Source: Hyphomonas atlantica corrig.
GTDB taxonomy: Bacteria > Pseudomonadota > Alphaproteobacteria > Caulobacterales > Hyphomonadaceae
DNA length: 64,000 nucleotides
Reading direction: 5' to 3'
NCBI RefSeq assembly: GCF_000682715.1
Contig: NZ_AWFH01000001.1
Span: 496,001 to 560,000 of the forward strand
Part shown: positions 9,429-18,127 of the stretch, piece after piece
Position numbering within the stretch: the stretch's first letter is position 1
Layout: each line of letters begins with the position of its first letter
Translations under genes and position numbers: made by a program
The notes under the pieces: generated by a model
Seen by the model: the letters and a program-made list of their open reading frames with translations, nothing else
Databases searched by the model: none
What the model was told of the DNA's origin: nothing

Positions 9429-10922
9429 ATGACACACTCCGATACGGACGTTTTGATCATCGGGGCCGGTCTCTCCGGCATTGGCGCAGCGGTTCATCTG
9501 GGAAAGAAATGCCCCGGTCTGGGCTATCAGATCTTCGAGCAGCGCAGCGCAATTGGCGGGACATGGGACCTGTTCCGCTATCCGGGCATCCGTTCGGACA
9601 GTGACATGCACACGCTGGGATACAATTTCAAACCCTGGACCGAAGCCAAGGCGATCGCAGACGGCCCGTCCATCCGGAAATATGTTGAAGACACGGCCGA
9701 TGAATACGGCATCACACCCCACATTCGTTTCAATACGAAGATCGTGGCCGCGAACTGGTCGAGCGAAGAGCAACTCTGGCATGTGACGCATGAGGATGAC
9801 CTTGGCGCGCGGGACGTCACGACCTGCCGGTTCCTGTTCATGTGCGGCGGCTATTATCGCTATGATGAGGGATATCGTCCGGACTTCCCGGGGGAAGCCA
9901 CCTATGAAGGCCAGTTCATCCATCCCCAGCACTGGCCGGAGGATCTGGACTATTCCGGCAAGAAAGTCGTGATCATCGGCTCCGGCGCAACGGCGATGAC
10001 GCTGGTGCCCGCGATGACCGACAAGGCAGCGCACGTCACCATGCTGCAGCGCTCGCCCACCTATGTCGTGTCGCGCCCGGCGGTAGACAAGTTCGCAAAC
10101 TTCCTGCGCAAGATTCTGCCCGATAGCTGGGCTTATTCCTTCATCCGCTGGCGGAATGTCCTGTTGCAACAATTCTTTTTCAGGCAGACCCGCGCAAATC
10201 CGGACAAGGCCCGGGACCGCCTGGTCGGCATGGTGAAGGAAGAACTTGGCCCCGATTATCCGGTCGAGACGCATTTCAATCCCGCCTACAATCCGTGGGA
10301 GCAGCGGCTTTGCCTTGTGCCGGATTCAGACCTGTTCAATGCGCTGAAATCCGGCAAGGCCAGCGTCGAAACTGACCATATCGAGACATTCACCAAGACG
10401 GGAATCAAACTGAAATCCGGCAAGGAACTGGACGCGGACATCGTGGTGACCGCGACGGGGCTTCAGCTGCAATTCCTGAACGGGGTCGAAGTCTCCATCG
10501 ATGGCGAAAAGCGCGATCCCGGTCGCATGCTGAACTATAAGGGCGTCATGCTGTCCAACATGCCGAATTTGGCGTGTACGTTCGGCTACACGAACGCCTC
10601 ATGGACGCTGAAAGCCGATCTGACGTCTGAATATGTCTGTCGCCTGCTGAATTACATGGACCAGCACGGGTATGGCTCGGCGATGCCGAAGCTGGATCAT
10701 TATCCAAACCAGACAGAGCCGTTCGTGGATTTCTCGTCAGGCTATTTCCAGCGCGTCATGGACCAGTTCCCTCGCCAGCATACGGAGAAGCCCTGGAAGT
10801 TGAATCAGAGCTACAGCGCGGACCTGATGAATCTGCGATTCGGGAAACTTGATGATGGCGTGCTGAGCTTTACCCCCGCAGAAGAAGCGGACGTTCCGCC
10901 AGCCTTGCAGGCCGCCGAATGA
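9429..10922 (+). CDS. Flavin-containing monooxygenase, type I Baeyer-Villiger-like (EthA-like)
   Basis: FAD- and NADPH-dependent monooxygenase of 497 residues. The N-terminal FAD Rossmann motif is GAGLSGIGAA, the second nucleotide-binding motif is GSGATAMTL near residue 183, and between them YEGQFIHPQHWP fits the type I Baeyer-Villiger fingerprint (F/Y-x-G-x3-H-x3-W-P). Such enzymes convert ketones to esters or oxygenate heteroatoms. The C-terminal half (FGYTNASWTLKADL) matches the EthA-like subgroup. It stands alone between suhB and a convergent membrane-protein gene. The substrate may be a xenobiotic or lipid ketone; not determinable. Confidence 0.92.
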   Translation: MTHSDTDVLIIGAGLSGIGAAVHLGKKCPGLGYQIFEQRSAIGGTWDLFRYPGIRSDSDMHTLGYNFKPWTEAKAIADGPSIRKYVEDTADEYGITPHIRFNTKIVAANWSSEEQLWHVTHEDDLGARDVTTCRFLFMCGGYYRYDEGYRPDFPGEATYEGQFIHPQHWPEDLDYSGKKVVIIGSGATAMTLVPAMTDKAAHVTMLQRSPTYVVSRPAVDKFANFLRKILPDSWAYSFIRWRNVLLQQFFFRQTRANPDKARDRLVGMVKEELGPDYPVETHFNPAYNPWEQRLCLVPDSDLFNALKSGKASVETDHIETFTKTGIKLKSGKELDADIVVTATGLQLQFLNGVEVSIDGEKRDPGRMLNYKGVMLSNMPNLACTFGYTNASWTLKADLTSEYVCRLLNYMDQHGYGSAMPKLDHYPNQTEPFVDFSSGYFQRVMDQFPRQHTEKPWKLNQSYSADLMNLRFGKLDDGVLSFTPAEEADVPPALQAAE

Positions 10923-10932
10923 GGCAGGCCAA

Positions 10933-11592
10933 TCAAACAGGCTTGAACAGGCTCAAGGCCACGATGATGGCGATGAATACCCATATCATGACGATCAGGA
11001 AGCTTGCCTGATTTTCCAGAGTGCTGACGCGCGCATTGCGCGCGTCAGTCACGCCATCCGTTTTCATTTCGCCCCAGACCCGGAAGAAACGGATAAGCTG
11101 TAGCCGCACCAGAACGCCAGTCGCGATCACGCCGGCGAACGCCGCGAACTTGAATCGAAGCCAAAGTGGAATTGGCCAATCCCCTCCGATCACACCGATC
11201 GACATCAGCAGCAGAACGCCCATCAGCACATAGCGCGATCCACGGTCGAGTGCAGCGAGCCGGGCCCCTACTGCCGAGTGCCGCACGCGGTGAATGTATT
11301 CGACGAAGCCAAGCCAGAACACGCCAAGCACAGCGGCGACGATCATCAATGTCTGGCCGCCGGGGACCCAGCCATACGCGGCCAGAAGAATGGTTCCGAG
11401 GGAGGCCTGAAGCACCAGCGCAAACCGGACATGCTGATCCGTATTCATCACATGCTGCAGCATCCGGTCTCGCGCCTCGAGCGGAGAAGCAACGTCTCGG
11501 GTGGCGAACCGGAAAGAGGAATTGATGACCAATTCTGAGCCCAGCCAATATCCCACCACGATAATGTGAGCCACGAGCAGCCAATGTATCAT
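10933..11592 (-). CDS. Hypothetical multi-pass membrane protein, 219 aa
   Basis: Predicted inner-membrane protein with about five or six hydrophobic helices: residues 3-22, 58-75, 80-96, 120-138, 145-163 and 197-217. His residues occur in or near helices (HWLLVAHII, VEYIHRVRH), a pattern also found in haem- or copper-related membrane proteins, but no signature is clear. It ends 10 bases from the convergent monooxygenase gene. Function not recognised. Confidence 0.75.
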   Translation of the reverse strand: MIHWLLVAHIIVVGYWLGSELVINSSFRFATRDVASPLEARDRMLQHVMNTDQHVRFALVLQASLGTILLAAYGWVPGGQTLMIVAAVLGVFWLGFVEYIHRVRHSAVGARLAALDRGSRYVLMGVLLLMSIGVIGGDWPIPLWLRFKFAAFAGVIATGVLVRLQLIRFFRVWGEMKTDGVTDARNARVSTLENQASFLIVMIWVFIAIIVALSLFKPV

Positions 11593-11755
11593 GCGGTTTC
11601 ACCCCAAATCCGGTCCAGAGAAGCAGCAGCCAATCAGAGGCGCCCTCATTGATATACCTTTCGAGGGTGGCGCAGATTGCTCCATCTTTCAATGGACACG
11701 TCATTGCCAGCCGATATCATCCGCCGCGTAGGGGCTTGATGAAGGAACTGGAACT

Positions 11756-11914
11756 ATGTGGCTTTGGCTATTGTGGTGGTGTGTAGACGATCATCTGGCA
11801 GAGGCATTGGAAACGCCGGGCCTCGGGGAGCTGCCGATCTGGGTGCCCCTTGTCCTGTCGCTTGCCTTTGCGTTCACGATTGACGGCAAGGTCAAGAAAC
11901 TCCGCAAGAAATAA
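11756..11914 (+). CDS. Small Trp-rich single-pass membrane protein, 52 aa
   Basis: Short frame with ATG at 11756 and TAA at 11912-11914. An AAGGAA ribosome-binding site lies about nine bases upstream. The product starts MWLWLLWWCVDD, continues with an acidic/Pro-Gly stretch, and ends with a 16-residue hydrophobic helix (WVPLVLSLAFAF) followed by a strongly basic tail (KVKKLRKK), the charge pattern expected of a small N-out or hairpin membrane protein. It ends six bases before the convergent ABC transporter gene stop. Coding status is inferred from the ribosome-binding site, composition and tight fit. Confidence 0.5.
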   Translation: MWLWLLWWCVDDHLAEALETPGLGELPIWVPLVLSLAFAFTIDGKVKKLRKK

Positions 11915-11919
11915 GCGGA

Positions 11920-13752
11920 TCAGCCTTCTGCAAATTGCAACTCGGCGAGGCGGGCATAGAGCCCCCCTTTGGCGACGAGTTGGTCATGATTGCCCTCTTC
12001 CACGATGCGGCCATGCTCCATCACGATGATCCGGTCCGCCCGGCGCACGGTCGACAGGCGGTGCGCAATGACGAGCGTCGTCCGGCCCTCAGCGGCATTG
12101 GAGATCGCGCGGCGCACCGCTGCTTCACTTTCGGAATCGAGCGCGGAGGTCGCCTCGTCCAGCAACAGGACCGGCGCGTCACGTACGAGCGCGCGCGCGA
12201 GGGCAACCCGCTGGCGCTGACCACCAGACAGGCTCCGCCCCTTCTGGCCGAGATCTGTCGCGAGGCCATCCTTCTCGGCGAGGAACTCGAACGCTTCCGC
12301 CATGCGCGCGGCATTTTCCAGCAGCGCCTCGTCGGGATTATCGGTCCCGAAGCCGATATTCTGCGCCGCCGTACCTGTGAACAAGGCAGACTCCTGCGGG
12401 GCATAGGCAAATTGCTGTCGCCAGTCGCGCGGATCCGCCTGCATCGCGGACACGCCGTCCAGAACAATTCGGCCTGACTGAACATCGAACAGGCGAAGCG
12501 CGAGACGGAAGACGGTTGTCTTGCCCGCACCACTGGGGCCGACCAGGGCAACAAACTCGCCGGGTTTCACAGACAGCGAGAAATGCTCCAGCGCCGATAC
12601 GGTCTCATCCCCATAGCGGAAGGTGACGTCATCAAACTCCAACGCGCCAGTCACCGTCGCAGGCAGGGCCACCGGATGCTCTGGCGCAGTGATCTCAGGC
12701 TCGGCGTTCAGAACCTCTGCCGCGCGGTCCGCCGCACCCGCAGCGCGCATCACCTCGCCATAGACTTCCGCCAGCATTCCGAAGCCTGAACCGGCATAAA
12801 GCGCGTACAACACCATGGAGGCGAGATCGCCAAAGCTCATCTCCCCCGTCGCAACGGCGCGCGCACCAAGCCACAACACACCCACAAAGCCGCCAAACAA
12901 CAGCACCGACACCAGCACGATCATGATGGAGCGCGCCCCGATCCGCCGCATCGCGGCCTCGAACGTTGCTTCGACCGCTTCGGTGAAAGCGCCAAGGCGG
13001 CTCTGTTCCCGGTTATAGGCCTGCACCAATTCGATGGCATCAAGCGCTTCGGCGGCCTCCGCACCCGCATCTGCCAGCCGCGATTGCGCCCGGTTCGACA
13101 TGGTTCGAATTACGCGGCCAATCGCCATCACGGGCAGCACCGCAATCGGCAGCATGGCCAGAAGGGTCAGCCCCAGTTTCCAGTTCACGACCAGCATCAT
13201 GGTCAGTGCGCCGATTGTCGTCAGCAGGGTGCGTGTCGCCAGAGAGGCCGATGACCCGAGAAATGTCTCTATCAGGGTAATGTCTGCCGTCAGGCGTGAG
13301 ACCGCCTCCCCCGACCGCATCTGGGAATGATAGCGCGGGGACAGCTTCAGAAGGTGGGCGTAGAGATCCTTGCGCAGGTCAGCGGCGATCCGCTCGCCGA
13401 AACGCGAGACGAAATAAAACCGGACAGCGCCAAGCACGCCAGACAGGATTGCCGCCAGCGCCACCCAGAGAAATGCGCGGTCGACCAGCGACAGCAATTC
13501 TTCGGCATTTCCTTGCGCCGCACTACCGGCATCAGCAGCGCTGCCCAGAAGCAAGGGAATGGCAAGGCTGACAGCCGCAGCCGCGACCAGGAAGATCAGC
13601 GCAACCGTGACCGTCACCCAGTGACGCGCCACATAGGGCAGCAGCAAGGCGAGCGGCTTCAGGGACTTCGCCTTGGGACGATGGATGGCCTCGCCACCCT
13701 CCGGCTGCGTTGCACGACGATCGTCTACAAGGGAGCTGTCAGTATCGGCCAT
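11920..13752 (-). CDS. ABC transporter, fused permease and ATPase (MsbA-like exporter)
   Basis: Half-transporter of about 610 residues: six transmembrane helices (residues ~40-320) then an ATPase domain. The ATPase has Walker A GPSGAGKTT, Q-loop YAPQES, ABC signature LSGGQRQR, Walker B VLLLDEAT and the H-loop AHRLST. It forms homodimers that export lipids, drugs or peptides. The start at 13752 (MADTDSSLVD) follows an AAGGAA purine run. The order of motifs is normal and no degenerate residue is visible. Substrate unknown; MsbA-type lipid A-core flipping is one option, but a housekeeping MsbA usually sits near lipid A genes, absent here. Confidence 0.93.
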   Translation of the reverse strand: MADTDSSLVDDRRATQPEGGEAIHRPKAKSLKPLALLLPYVARHWVTVTVALIFLVAAAAVSLAIPLLLGSAADAGSAAQGNAEELLSLVDRAFLWVALAAILSGVLGAVRFYFVSRFGERIAADLRKDLYAHLLKLSPRYHSQMRSGEAVSRLTADITLIETFLGSSASLATRTLLTTIGALTMMLVVNWKLGLTLLAMLPIAVLPVMAIGRVIRTMSNRAQSRLADAGAEAAEALDAIELVQAYNREQSRLGAFTEAVEATFEAAMRRIGARSIMIVLVSVLLFGGFVGVLWLGARAVATGEMSFGDLASMVLYALYAGSGFGMLAEVYGEVMRAAGAADRAAEVLNAEPEITAPEHPVALPATVTGALEFDDVTFRYGDETVSALEHFSLSVKPGEFVALVGPSGAGKTTVFRLALRLFDVQSGRIVLDGVSAMQADPRDWRQQFAYAPQESALFTGTAAQNIGFGTDNPDEALLENAARMAEAFEFLAEKDGLATDLGQKGRSLSGGQRQRVALARALVRDAPVLLLDEATSALDSESEAAVRRAISNAAEGRTTLVIAHRLSTVRRADRIIVMEHGRIVEEGNHDQLVAKGGLYARLAELQFAEG

Positions 13753-13911
13753 TGGGTGTCTATAGTTCCTTTCAGATTCCCTGCCAGCAACCACTTGCAG
13801 AGGCGTCCTGTTTCAGTTACACGCGCCACTTCGAAAACAGGCTGAGACAAGCCCGCGCACCCGAACACGGCAGAGCGCGGTTGTCATTAGAGTTCAAGAG
13901 AGGCGAAGGCC

Positions 13912-14130
13912 ATGAAAAAAGAAGGTCATCCCGACTATCACTTCATCACCGTGGTGATGACCGATGGCACCGAATACCAGACACGCTCCACCTATGGCAG
14001 CGAAGGCGACCGCCTTGTTCTGGATATCGACTCCAAATCGCACCCGGCATGGACCGGCGGCGACGGCAAGATGCTGGACCGCGGTGGCCGCGTGTCGCGC
14101 TTCAAAGACAAGTTCAAAGGCTTCATGTAA
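13912..14130 (+). CDS. rpmE: 50S ribosomal protein L31
   Basis: Ribosomal protein of 72 residues bridging the subunits. It begins [19 protein letters not shown] and ends [13 protein letters not shown]. It contains no cysteine, so it lacks the CxxC zinc site of the classical L31 and belongs to the zinc-independent form. GAAGG lies just upstream of the ATG, and a strong intrinsic terminator follows. It is monocistronic, divergent from the ABC transporter gene. Confidence 0.96.
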   Translation: MKKEGHPDYHFITVVMTDGTEYQTRSTYGSEGDRLVLDIDSKSHPAWTGGDGKMLDRGGRVSRFKDKFKGFM

Positions 14131-14166
14131 GCGTCCTTCGCTTCGCATGATGCGTACAGTGGAAAG

Positions 14167-14191
14167 CCCCGGCCTTTTGGCCGGGGTTTTT
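14167..14191 (+). terminator. Strong rho-independent terminator after rpmE
   Basis: CCCCGGCC (14167-14174), TTTT loop, GGCCGGGG (14179-14186), then TTTTT. This is an eight-base perfect GC stem with a tetraloop. Confidence 0.92.
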
Positions 14192-14295
14192 CTGTTGATC
14201 CCACCATATCTGAATGTCGCGGCAGGACCGACGGATTAACCACCACTTAACCCGTCCAAGCGAGCGTGCCCTCCAATTCCAAGGAGGCACAAAGC

Positions 14296-14784
14296 ATGCT
14301 GCGCGGCGGTCAGGTCAAATCCCTCTTGTATTCCGTGACGATTCTCGCCGGACTGGCCGGAGCGGTTGCCCTGGCAGCACAGGCCACGATTGACCAGGAC
14401 GGCCTGGTCTATTGGTCAGATGGTGATTCCGGGCGCCTTCCGGATGGCACCAAATTCCGCCTGCATGGCGTGGACGCACCAGAAACCCGAAGCCTGAAAC
14501 AGATTGGCGGCGCAGAGTGCGAGTCCGAGCGTGAGCTTGGCTATATCGCCAAGGAGAAAGTGCTCGAACTGACGCGCGACGCGGATATCAAGGTGACGCG
14601 TGACTACGGGCCGGACCGGTACAAGCGGCAGGTGGTCGATCTCAGCATCAATGGCGAAGACCTCGCTGCACGCTTGGTGGCCGAAGGCACGCACCAGGTT
14701 TGGGATTATGATGGCGGTGCCCCAAAGCCGGACTGGTGTGCGCCCCGGCGTCCCGCATCCAATACCGCCCCGTTGAGCCCGTAA
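14296..14784 (+). CDS. Thermonuclease-family protein, membrane-anchored or exported
   Basis: SNase-fold protein of 162 residues. An N-terminal hydrophobic helix (residues 7-25) serves as a signal or anchor. The nuclease core shows the catalytic segment RLHGVDAPETR (Arg, Asp and Glu retained) and DRYKRQVV, matching the second catalytic Arg. The fold resembles a minimal staphylococcal nuclease with a shortened C-terminus and two Cys residues (ECES and PDWCAP) that may form a disulfide in the periplasm. The start at 14296 is fixed by a strong AAGGAGG site eight bases upstream. A second SNase-fold gene lies at 27675-28490 and differs at the active site. Confidence 0.85.
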   Translation: MLRGGQVKSLLYSVTILAGLAGAVALAAQATIDQDGLVYWSDGDSGRLPDGTKFRLHGVDAPETRSLKQIGGAECESERELGYIAKEKVLELTRDADIKVTRDYGPDRYKRQVVDLSINGEDLAARLVAEGTHQVWDYDGGAPKPDWCAPRRPASNTAPLSP

Positions 14785-14850
14785 GCCTTCGCTCAGCTTG
14801 CCCCTCGAGTGAACACTGCCTAGGCTTGCCCAGGAAGCCATGAGGAATTG

Positions 14851-15603
14851 ATGCCGATGTTCAATTTGCGCCTGGCGATTGCGCCTCTGATCCTGTCCGG
14901 ACTTGCGGCGTGCGACGCGCTGGATCCCCCTCCCCCGCAGACCCAGAAAATGCCGAGCGCAGAGACGAAGGCGCCCGTCGTCACGGATCGCCCGCTTGGT
15001 CTGGATGAAATCAGGACGCCTGCCGGCATTCGTGTGTTGCCGGCGGAAAAGCGTGTTCTCGTCTTGTCAGGTCACGTTGCAGCCGGGGCCGCGCTATATC
15101 GTGCTGGCGACCGCGAAGCTGCCACATCGCATTTCGGCCGCCTGACGACTGATGGCTCGGCGACAGAACGCGCCGGTTTTGAAGCATTTGGGTTTGAACC
15201 CGCAGCGTTTGACGATTTTCCGACAGACCCCACAGGCGAAACTGAAACAAGCGCTGATCCGTCAGAAGCGGAAGCCCACATTCTGGACGTGATCGCTGAA
15301 ACCGGCACAAGGCCGCTGGATCAGATCCTGTTCCTGCTGGAACAGTGCTCTGACTCCTACGCCGCTGGCGTGTTGGACGCCGCCATTGAGCGCCCCCTCG
15401 CCTATCAGGCGTCATATGGCTACGCGGTCATCGCCCGTGACATCGCCCGCCAGATCGAAGACGGAGATGATCTCCTGCTGGAACTGGAGATATTGGTGCG
15501 GATGTGGCCTGATGAAGGTCCGGTAGACGCCGACGCCGTTGCGCCCGAGCCTGCCATCGGCACGCAGATCGCCCGCGCGCGCCTAGCGGCCTCAATCCTT
15601 TAG
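14851..15603 (+). CDS. Hypothetical lipoprotein, 250 aa
   Basis: Begins with a signal sequence ending in a lipobox, LSGLAAC near residue 20, so the mature protein should be lipidated. After a Pro-rich linker (LDPPPPQT) comes a mainly helical and acidic domain rich in Ala, Glu and Asp. It contains a QILFLLEQCSDSYAAG segment. The ATG at 14851 is chosen because GAGGA precedes it; an in-frame TTG at 14848 is directly upstream. The 3' end overlaps the convergent tlpA-like gene by 12 bases. Function not recognised. Confidence 0.72.
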   Translation: MPMFNLRLAIAPLILSGLAACDALDPPPPQTQKMPSAETKAPVVTDRPLGLDEIRTPAGIRVLPAEKRVLVLSGHVAAGAALYRAGDREAATSHFGRLTTDGSATERAGFEAFGFEPAAFDDFPTDPTGETETSADPSEAEAHILDVIAETGTRPLDQILFLLEQCSDSYAAGVLDAAIERPLAYQASYGYAVIARDIARQIEDGDDLLLELEILVRMWPDEGPVDADAVAPEPAIGTQIARARLAASIL

Positions 15604-16176
15604 AAGGGCATCAATAAACCCGACCGCCTCTATCGAACTCCAGTCGGCATCGCCAGCCAGCCGGGCAATCTCGAGACCAGCTTCATCGTACAGGATCGTC
15701 GTCGGGAATCCCTGAGCGCCGCTATCATAGACAATTTCATACTGTTCCGGCGTCGCAATGTGGAAAGTGATGTTGCTCGCGCCCAGTTCCCCGAGCCTCT
15801 GCGCGGCATAGTCCCGGTCCTCCTCGGAATCGACACTGATCGCCACGACTTCAAACCGGTCGCCGCCCCGCGCTGTCTGCAATGCGCCCAACGAGGGCAT
15901 CTCCTTTTCGCAGGGTGCGCACCAGGTGGCCCAGAAATTCACCAGCACGACCTTGCCCTGATAGGCCTGCAGGGTTACCGGAGTGCCGTCTTGCCGGTAG
16001 AAGGGCGACGAGGCGGCGGGCGTTCCGGCCTTTGAGAAGTCCAGCTTCTCGATTTCCCCTCGCGCGAAGGCTTCCAGCCGGTTATCTGAAGCTTTTCCGC
16101 TCCCTGCGCTCATCAGCGCATAGACAATTGCGATCAGGCCCACCAAGAAGAGGGCGATATAGGCCAGACGGGTCAT
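15592..16176 (-). CDS. TlpA-family thiol:disulfide oxidoreductase
   Basis: Membrane-anchored thioredoxin-fold protein of 194 residues. A single helix at residues 4-24 anchors it, followed by a periplasmic domain with the redox motif WCAPC near residue 87 in [16 protein letters not shown] and the cis-proline region GFPTTILYD. TlpA-like proteins reduce periplasmic cysteines, for example in cytochrome c or cytochrome oxidase assembly. Divergent from argH with a 33-base gap, and convergent with the lipoprotein gene. An argH-tlpA divergent pair is common in alphaproteobacteria (recollection, not checked). Confidence 0.93.
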   Translation of the reverse strand: MTRLAYIALFLVGLIAIVYALMSAGSGKASDNRLEAFARGEIEKLDFSKAGTPAASSPFYRQDGTPVTLQAYQGKVVLVNFWATWCAPCEKEMPSLGALQTARGGDRFEVVAISVDSEEDRDYAAQRLGELGASNITFHIATPEQYEIVYDSGAQGFPTTILYDEAGLEIARLAGDADWSSIEAVGFIDALLKD

Positions 16177-16209
16177 GGGGCACGGGTCTCCAATTCAAGT
16201 TCGAAGGAT

Positions 16210-17613
16210 ATGGCAGTGACGACAGGCAAAGGCCAGACAATGTGGGGCGGACGCTTTGCCGCGACCCCATCCGACATCATGGAAGACATCAACGCCTCTC
16301 TGGATATTGATCGGCGGATGGCATCCGAAGATATTGCAGGCAGCCGGGCACACGCTGACATGCTGGCCGAAATGGGCATTATTTCGGCTGAGGACAATGA
16401 AGCCATTCAGGGCGGGCTCGATGCGATCACTGAAGAGCTGAAAGCCGGAACCTTCCCCTTCCGCCGAGAGCTCGAAGACATCCACATGAACGTGGAAGCG
16501 CGCCTCAAGGAACTGATCGGGGAGCCAGCCGGTCGACTTCACACAGCGCGCTCGCGCAATGATCAGGTCGTCACGGACTTTCGCCTGTGGACACGCGGCG
16601 CGCTGGACGAAGCGAGTCTGCTCGTGGCTGGCCTGCAGGCTGCACTGGTGAAGCGCGCGGGTGAGCACACTGAGACGATCATGCCGGGCTTCACCCACCT
16701 TCAGACCGCGCAGCCTGTCACGCTGGGCCATCATTTGCTGGCCTATGTCGAGATGCTGGAACGTGACCGCTCCCGCCTGCTGGATTGTGCGGAGCGCCTG
16801 AATGAGTGCCCGCTTGGATCCGCAGCGCTCGCGGGTACAGGCTTCCCGATTGATCGTGACATGACCGCCGATGCGCTCGGCTTTGCACGCCCGATGGCAA
16901 ATTCGCTGGACGCGGTTTCGGCCCGTGATTTCGCGCTGGAGGCGCTCGCGGCCCTTTCCATCGCAGCGACCCACCTTTCGCGCCTGGCAGAAGAGATCGT
17001 GCTCTGGACGAGCGCGCAATTCGGCTTTGCCCAGCTGACGGACGCGTGGTCGACCGGCTCCTCCATCATGCCGCAGAAGCGCAACCCGGATGCCGCCGAA
17101 CTGATCCGCGCGAAGGCCAGCCTGATCACCGGGCTCTACGCGGCGCTGCAAGGCGCAGTGAAAGCGCTGCCGCTGGCTTATGCAAAAGACCTTCAGGACG
17201 ACAAGCGTCTGACCTTTGAAGCCTTTGACACCTACAATCTCTGCATTCAGGCGATGACCGGCATGATCGACACGATCGGCTTCAAGCCCGAGAATATGCG
17301 CGCCGCTGCCGCCAAGGGATTCTCTACAGCCACCGATCTGGCAGACTGGCTGGTGCGAGAGCTTGGCCTGCCCTTCCGGGATGCCCATCACGTCACCGGA
17401 ACGCTCGTTGCGAAAGCAGAGGAAAAGGGCTGCGATCTGGCCGATTTGTCTCTGGCAGAGATGCAGGCCGTGCATGGTGGAATTACTGATGCCGTCTTCG
17501 GCGTGCTGACCGTTGAGGCGTCTGCCTCATCTCGGACATCTTATGGCGCTACAAGCCCTGTTCGCGTCGCCGAACAAGTGGCACAGTGGAAACAGAGACT
17601 TCGACTGGAGTAG
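16210..17613 (+). CDS. argH: Argininosuccinate lyase
   Basis: Last step of arginine synthesis: argininosuccinate to arginine and fumarate. The protein is 467 residues. The N-terminal [32 protein letters not shown] and the fumarase/aspartase-family signature [12 protein letters not shown] (catalytic Ser loop) are intact. ATG at 16210; an internal Met (16240) directly before WGGRF is also possible. It is followed after six bases by the LptM-like gene, the second lipoprotein gene and lysA, forming an amino-acid synthesis plus envelope operon. Confidence 0.97.
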   Translation: MAVTTGKGQTMWGGRFAATPSDIMEDINASLDIDRRMASEDIAGSRAHADMLAEMGIISAEDNEAIQGGLDAITEELKAGTFPFRRELEDIHMNVEARLKELIGEPAGRLHTARSRNDQVVTDFRLWTRGALDEASLLVAGLQAALVKRAGEHTETIMPGFTHLQTAQPVTLGHHLLAYVEMLERDRSRLLDCAERLNECPLGSAALAGTGFPIDRDMTADALGFARPMANSLDAVSARDFALEALAALSIAATHLSRLAEEIVLWTSAQFGFAQLTDAWSTGSSIMPQKRNPDAAELIRAKASLITGLYAALQGAVKALPLAYAKDLQDDKRLTFEAFDTYNLCIQAMTGMIDTIGFKPENMRAAAAKGFSTATDLADWLVRELGLPFRDAHHVTGTLVAKAEEKGCDLADLSLAEMQAVHGGITDAVFGVLTVEASASSRTSYGATSPVRVAEQVAQWKQRLRLE

Positions 17614-17619
17614 TCATTG

Positions 17620-17850
17620 ATGAAACGCCCTCTTCTATTTGTCGCCGCCGTTCTGGCGTCTGCCAATCTGGCCGCCTGTGGGCTGACCGGAGACCTGAAG
17701 CGTCCCGATCCGCTCTGGGGCGAGCCGAGCGGGGACCTGGAGCCTGCGGAATTGCCAAACCAGAACCAGACCAATCTTCCTGACCTGCCAGACCGGGAAG
17801 ACGAAGACGCAGCCCCGGACGCTGACGATGAATTGCTCGGCGGCGCGTAA
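17620..17850 (+). CDS. LptM (YifL)-like small lipoprotein
   Basis: Small lipoprotein of 76 residues. The signal peptide ends in a lipobox (LAAC, Cys20), followed by GLTGDLKRPDPLW, which resembles the CGLKGPLYxP motif of LptM, the small lipoprotein that assists LptD maturation in the LPS translocon of E. coli. The rest is acidic and disordered-looking. The start at 17620 has GGAG upstream; the in-frame TTG at 17617 is less likely. The position directly upstream of lysA matches the yifL neighbourhood in other proteobacteria. The function assignment is by motif and context. Confidence 0.75.
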   Translation: MKRPLLFVAAVLASANLAACGLTGDLKRPDPLWGEPSGDLEPAELPNQNQTNLPDLPDREDEDAAPDADDELLGGA

Positions 17851-17860
17851 GGAGTTTTCC

Positions 17861-18124
17861 ATGACGTTTTCCAAACCTGTAAAGACCGCGCGCTGGGGCG
17901 CCGGTCTGGTCGCCATGTGCCTCGCCGCTGCCTGCCAGAGCCAACCGGAAACCCTGGTCGTGGAAGCTGTTGCCCCGGCTGAGCCTGTTGAACCAGTAAC
18001 GGTGGCAACGGCCCTCGACACAGCAGAACCGGAAGGACCGGTCGTCAACCAATGGGGCGGTATCGTCCCGGATGCCAAACCCACAACGCCTATCGACAAT
18101 GGCGCGCTCGGTGAGATCGAATAA
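17861..18124 (+). CDS. Hypothetical lipoprotein, 87 aa
   Basis: Signal peptide with lipobox LAAAC near residue 23, followed by a Val/Ala/Pro/Glu-rich spacer and a short C-terminal segment (VVNQWGGIVPDAKPTTP). The start MTFSKPV at 17861 is set by AAGGAG six bases upstream, within the argH-lptM-lysA run. A longer frame from 17828 is rejected. No family recognised; a periplasmic tether or small envelope protein is possible. Confidence 0.7.
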   Translation: MTFSKPVKTARWGAGLVAMCLAAACQSQPETLVVEAVAPAEPVEPVTVATALDTAEPEGPVVNQWGGIVPDAKPTTPIDNGALGEIE

Positions 18125-18127
18125 TTT

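Noticed and set aside
9327-10274. 315-codon minus-strand frame opposite the monooxygenase gene
   Set aside because: The plus strand encodes a full-length flavoprotein with clear cofactor motifs, so this is a shadow frame.
16195-17475. 426-codon minus-strand frame opposite argH
   Set aside because: Shadow of argininosuccinate lyase; no recognisable domain.
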